Origin: an uncultured Bacteroidales bacterium | GTDB lineage: Bacteria; Bacteroidota; Bacteroidia; Bacteroidales; P3 | Reading direction: 5' to 3' | Length of the DNA stretch: 16,093 nt | NCBI GenBank assembly: GCA_947177845.1 | Contig: CAMWVZ010000011.1 | Location: 1-16,093, forward strand | The notes under the pieces: generated by a model | Told to the model about the DNA's origin: nothing | The model's input: only the letters and a program-made list of their open reading frames with translations | Databases searched by the model: none | Shown here: piece by piece, positions 14,101-16,093 of the stretch | Position numbering within the stretch: position 1 is the stretch's first letter | Layout of the letters: each line of letters begins with the position of its first letter | Position numbers and translations under genes: made by a program

Positions 14101-14351
14101 GCTTCGGCCGCTGCCGCCGCGTTCTTCTTCGGCACGGACTCCAACTTAAGTTCCTGCGCCTTTTCCGAAATAGCCTTGTCGGACTGAAATTCCTTCAACA
14201 CCAACATATATTGCTCTTCGGTGAGCTTGACGTTGGGGTTGGAGTCGATTTCAAATCCTTTCTTAGCCAGAAATTCGCGAACGTTTCCCGTTGCAACATT
14301 CACTTCTTTGGCGACTTTCGAAAGTCTGACCGCCTTGTTTTCTTCTGCCAT
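11181..14351 (-). CDS. infB: translation initiation factor IF-2
   Basis: A 1056-residue GTPase that places initiator fMet-tRNA on the 30S subunit and promotes subunit joining. A first IF2_N motif lies at about 9-54, followed by a long charged linker (see the repeat entry). A second IF2_N-type domain occupies about 475-536. The G domain starts near 558: G1 is GHVDHGKT (564-571), G2 lies in [14 protein letters not shown]3 is DTPGH (611-615), G4 is NKVD (665-668) and G5 is SAKTGLG (about 700). Domains II, III and the fMet-tRNA-binding C2 domain fill the rest, ending at KRTL. The linker also holds two related segments, [10 protein letters not shown] (266-275) and [12 protein letters not shown] (334-345), of a kind I recall from Bacteroidota IF-2. 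It is about 165 residues longer than E. coli IF-2 because of the linker. It follows nusA by 46 bp and precedes tilS by 13 bp. Confidence 0.98.
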   Translation of the reverse strand: MAEENKAVRLSKVAKEVNVATGNVREFLAKKGFEIDSNPNVKLTEEQYMLVLKEFQSDKAISEKAQELKLESVPKKNAAAAAEAEKAKPAEKVAVVDEPAESTENKELFIKTAEIGGTIKGTKTTRQTKQKAAPEAAAAAVEEAPAKEVPVAEEKPEKPEEPVKEKAEKPAKEEKTEKSEKPGKAEKPAKAEKAGKTEKVEKAEKEEKPEKVKAEAEKPKPEAETAAPQAEEKPAPAVEEKPAEKKEAAPAEKEKSKVFGLHAEVTGPKILDTMDSETFRQAMAGKAVKAEEGTITKVNKIEDTPKPADKADGPSVKPRAEEDNFIKTEYQKISGPTVVGVVDLSKVMNTGGRNDRNGHRPVATTKSGASAGGVKPPRKRIDNNKSAQNLSKPNLASRSDVGRPAKRNNGKKGQANKVVVVSDEEIKKKMQETMSRVHSSGNKTRSTRAQWIKDKQKEKERIEQEIEKENIEKRTLRVTEFVTVSELATMMNKPVTEIISTCMSLGLFVSINQRLSAEPISLLAEGFGFKVEFVDADVIHELESQDDEDAGEETPRTPIVTVMGHVDHGKTSLLDYIRKTNVIAGEAGGITQHIGAYEVQLEDGRKITFLDTPGHEAFTAMRARGAKMTDIAIIVVAADDRVMPQTVEAINHAQAAGVPIVFAINKVDKPAADPEKIKGELAEMNLLVEDWGGKIQSQDISAKTGLGVDALLEKVLLEAEMLELKAHPQKRGKGTIIESSLDKGRGYVAKILVQDGSIRVGDFVLAGYNYGRIKAMYNERNQAVKEAGPSQPVLLLGLNGAPQPGDVFNMMTDEKEAKEIANKRMQLQRELGLRTQKHITLDEIGRRIAIGDFKELNVIVKADVDGSVEALSDSLLKLSTNEVQVNVIHKSVGQITESDVLLASASEAIIIGFQVRPSVAARKMAESEQIDIRLYSVIYKAIEELKDAIEGMLSPEIQEKIVANLEIREVFKISKVGSVAGCMVLDGKLARNSKIRIIRDGIVVYTGELGSLRRFKDDVKEVAVGQDCGLNIKNFNDIKVGDIIEGYEEVEVKRTL
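13584..13904 (-). repeat. low-complexity Lys/Glu/Pro/Ala repeat tract in the IF-2 linker
   Basis: Residues about 150-256 of IF-2 consist almost entirely of K, E, P and A, built from degenerate units such as [10 protein letters not shown] and EKVEK. At DNA level this is a CTTCTCC/CTTTTC-rich tract on the plus strand, prone to unit gain and loss. It is expected to be disordered and variable in length between strains. No exact tandem copy long enough to define one unit is visible. Confidence 0.85.
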
Positions 14352-14367
14352 TAAACTTTATTTTTTC

Positions 14368-14385
14368 TGCAGATAAGCGTCTGCA
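14368..14385. other. short inverted repeat between nusA and infB
   Basis: In the 46-bp nusA-infB spacer, TGCAGA (14368-14373) pairs with TCTGCA (14380-14385) around a six-base loop. In the operon mRNA the hairpin would sit 16 nt upstream of the infB ATG and is not followed by a T run, so it is not a terminator. A role in mRNA processing or in translation of infB is possible but unsupported; a 6-bp repeat could be chance. Confidence 0.3.
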
Positions 14386-14397
14386 AGCGTATTCTTA

Positions 14398-15639
14398 TTA
14401 ATTTTCAAATTCAGCCTGAAGGATAGCGCGAACCTCGGCAATGGTTTCGTCCTCGAGGTCGGTGCGGCGCGCCAAGTCTTCGGGGTCTATCGCCAGCACA
14501 TCGCGGGCGGTGTCGCAACCGATGCTCTTGAGGTGGTCGATAATCCATTGTTCGATTTCGTCGTTGAATTCCTGCAGGTCAACGTCCTCCTCGCTCAAGG
14601 TCTCCGCATCACGGAACACGTCGATGTCGTAGCCCGAAATGCGGCCGGCCAGCTTGATGTTGTAGCCGCCCTTGCCGATAGCCAGCGAAACCTGATCGGG
14701 CTTCATATATACCTCGGCCGTCTTCTCTTCTTCGTTAATCTTGATAGAAGTGATTTTGGCGGGGCTGAGGGCGCGGGTGATAAGCAACTCGATATTGGTG
14801 GTGTAGTTGATGACGTCGATGTTCTCGTTGCGCAACTCGCGCACGATTCCGTGAATACGGGCGCCCTTCATACCCACGCAGGCACCTACGGGGTCGATAC
14901 GGTCGTCGTAGGATTCCACCAACACCTTGGCTCTCTCGCCCGGCTCGCGTTCGATGCGCTTGATGGTGATGAGACCGTCGAAGATTTCGGGCACCTCCTG
15001 TTCGAACAGGCGTTCGAGGAAAACGGGCGAAGTACGCGAAAGCACAATCACAGGCATATTGTTCTTCACATCCACCTTCAGCACCACCGCGCGCAGCGTA
15101 TCGCCCTTGCGGTAGAAATCGGAGGGAATCTGCTCGCTCTTGGGCAAGAGCAGTTCCACGCCTTGATCGTCCAGCAACAGGATTTCCCGTTTCCATACCT
15201 GATAAACCTCACCGGTGATGATTTCGCCGATTCTTTCCTTATAGCGTTTGTAGACCACGTTGTGTTCGTAGTCTTGAATCTTGGCCACGAGGTTCTGACG
15301 GATAGAAAGGATTTCACGCCGTCCGAAATCGGTAATATGCACGGCCTCAGACACTTCTTCGCCCACTTCGAAGTCGGGTTCTATCTTGATGGCTTCCGAA
15401 TAGGGGATTTCCAAAACGGGGTCCTGCACTTTGTCGTCTTCCACAATCACGCGGTTGCGCCAGATTTCCAAGTCTCCCTTGTCGATATTGACAATGATGT
15501 CGATGTTTGTGTCGGTTCCGTATTTCTTGATCAACATGGCGCGGAACACATCTTCCAAGATGCGCATCATGGTTTCGCGGTCGATGTTCTTCAAGTCTTT
15601 GAATTCGGAAAAACTTTCTACCAGATTCAGGTTTTCCAT
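14398..15639 (-). CDS. nusA: transcription termination/antitermination factor NusA
   Basis: A 413-residue RNA-polymerase-binding factor that modulates pausing, intrinsic termination and rRNA antitermination. The N-terminal RNAP-binding domain spans about 1-130, with ILSIRQNLVAKI (110-121). The S1 domain lies at about 137-200 (GEIITGEVYQV). KH1 includes DPVGACVGMKGARI (249-262), and KH2 includes the GxxG-type AIGKGGYNIKLA (320-331). The C-terminal 60 residues form a short helical region, IDHLKSIGCDTARDVLAID..., resembling one helix-hairpin-helix. The two acidic repeats found at the C-terminus of E. coli NusA (495 residues) are not present, as is usual outside Proteobacteria. It starts 7 bp after the rimP stop and lies 46 bp before infB, the standard rimP-nusA-infB order. 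Confidence 0.98.
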   Translation of the reverse strand: MENLNLVESFSEFKDLKNIDRETMMRILEDVFRAMLIKKYGTDTNIDIIVNIDKGDLEIWRNRVIVEDDKVQDPVLEIPYSEAIKIEPDFEVGEEVSEAVHITDFGRREILSIRQNLVAKIQDYEHNVVYKRYKERIGEIITGEVYQVWKREILLLDDQGVELLLPKSEQIPSDFYRKGDTLRAVVLKVDVKNNMPVIVLSRTSPVFLERLFEQEVPEIFDGLITIKRIEREPGERAKVLVESYDDRIDPVGACVGMKGARIHGIVRELRNENIDVINYTTNIELLITRALSPAKITSIKINEEEKTAEVYMKPDQVSLAIGKGGYNIKLAGRISGYDIDVFRDAETLSEEDVDLQEFNDEIEQWIIDHLKSIGCDTARDVLAIDPEDLARRTDLEDETIAEVRAILQAEFEN

Positions 15640-15646
15640 GGTATTT

Positions 15647-16093
15647 TTATTTGAATGAAATTACAATTTTGGTTTCTTTGATTTGTTCGTAGGTCAAGGT
15701 GTGCACGCGGGGTTCGGGGTTCTTCTTGGTGGGTTCCTCGCGCAAGGTAACGCTCTGTTCGTCGGCGCTCTCCAAGATGCCCTTGAGGGTTTCTCCGTTT
15801 CGGGTGGTGATTTTTACCTCGCGCCCCGTGTTCTTGATGTATTGACGGGCCACTTTGAGGGGCTGGTCGAGACCGGCCGAAGAAACGGTGAGTTCGAAAT
15901 CCTCGGCGTCGCGGTCGAGGGCGGCCTCGATATGCCGGCTCACCTGCACGCAGGTGTCGATGTCCACGCCCTGCATACCGTCTATATGGACCTTGATTTC
16001 GTTTTTCGGCGAAACCGATACGCCCACCTCGAAAAGGTCGCTTCGGCCGCTCTCTTCGAGAAACGTCCGCAAAAGGTCGCTGATTTTTTTCTT
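15647..16093 (-). CDS. rimP: ribosome maturation factor RimP, N-terminus cut by the window end
   Basis: A 30S-subunit maturation factor. The visible 148 codons run to the window edge without a start that can be trusted: the TTG at 16072 lies inside the conserved N-terminal helix (KKKISDLLRTFLEES) and probably encodes Leu, so the real start should be a few codons beyond 16093. The N-terminal domain shows the FEVGVSVSP and IKVHIDGMQGVDIDTCVQVS stretches, then RHIEAALDRDAEDFELTVSS and AGLDQPLKVARQY, the family signature. The C-terminal SH3-like domain (GREVKITTRNGETLKGIL) follows and ends in KIVISFK. The total length would be close to the usual 150-155 residues. It is the first visible gene of the rimP-nusA-infB-tilS operon, so the operon promoter lies outside the window. 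Confidence 0.95.
   Translation of the reverse strand, partial: KKKISDLLRTFLEESGRSDLFEVGVSVSPKNEIKVHIDGMQGVDIDTCVQVSRHIEAALDRDAEDFELTVSSAGLDQPLKVARQYIKNTGREVKITTRNGETLKGILESADEQSVTLREEPTKKNPEPRVHTLTYEQIKETKIVISFK

Noticed and set aside
11565..14354. A 929-codon open frame on the plus strand antisense to infB
   Set aside because: It is aligned codon-for-codon with infB. In that register stops arise only where the sense gene uses TTA, CTA or TCA, which this genome uses rarely. The translation is His/Phe/Gly/Leu-rich low complexity without any recognisable domain.
14533..15654. A 373-codon plus-strand frame antisense to nusA
   Set aside because: Codon-aligned shadow of nusA; the nusA reading has S1 and KH motifs.

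Overview
This window looks like chromosomal housekeeping DNA from a Bacteroidota bacterium, most likely a member of the Bacteroidales with moderately high GC content. Four observations point that way. The TonB protein has the N-terminal signature typical of this phylum. The C40 peptidase and the LptF/LptG-type permease have the architecture seen in this phylum. The valS and yqeY promoters fit the Bacteroidota consensus (TTTG, 19-21 bp, TAnnTTTG) rather than the sigma70 consensus. Shine-Dalgarno sequences are largely absent, with A-rich leaders instead. The genus cannot be fixed from the sequence alone.

Layout. Positions 1-69 hold the 3' part of a tRNA-Ser(GCU), followed after 19 bp by a plus-strand TonB gene, a strong hairpin terminator, and a plus-strand NlpC/P60 (C40) peptidase gene. 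This peptidase gene converges, with only 3 bp between stop codons, on a minus-strand operon valS - LptF/LptG permease - ligA (7840 down to 1621). The three operon genes are joined by two ATGA stop/start overlaps. A 186-bp divergent intergenic region (7841-8026) carries back-to-back promoters for valS (minus) and yqeY (plus). yqeY and ispG form a short plus-strand operon. Its last gene overlaps, tail to tail by 42 bp, the last gene of a second minus-strand operon, rimP (cut by the window end) - nusA - infB - tilS.

How the genes work together. The minus-strand operon on the right is the classic transcription/translation cluster: RimP for 30S maturation, NusA for elongation and termination, and IF-2 for initiation. 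TilS, which makes the AUA-reading tRNA-Ile, is appended at its end. The left operon links tRNA charging (ValS), lipopolysaccharide export (LptF/G-like permease) and DNA nick sealing (LigA), an association of essential functions rather than one pathway. IspG supplies isoprenoid precursors through the MEP route. The TonB protein and the C40 peptidase serve the cell envelope.

I see no phage, transposon, CRISPR, toxin-antitoxin or defence system, and coding density is very high. The points worth a second look are small: a QGTLF peptide at the extreme C-terminus of LigA that resembles a sliding-clamp-binding motif, a compact IspG that lacks the large central domain expected in this phylum, the 42-bp convergent overlap containing an inverted repeat, and the tight divergent promoter pair.
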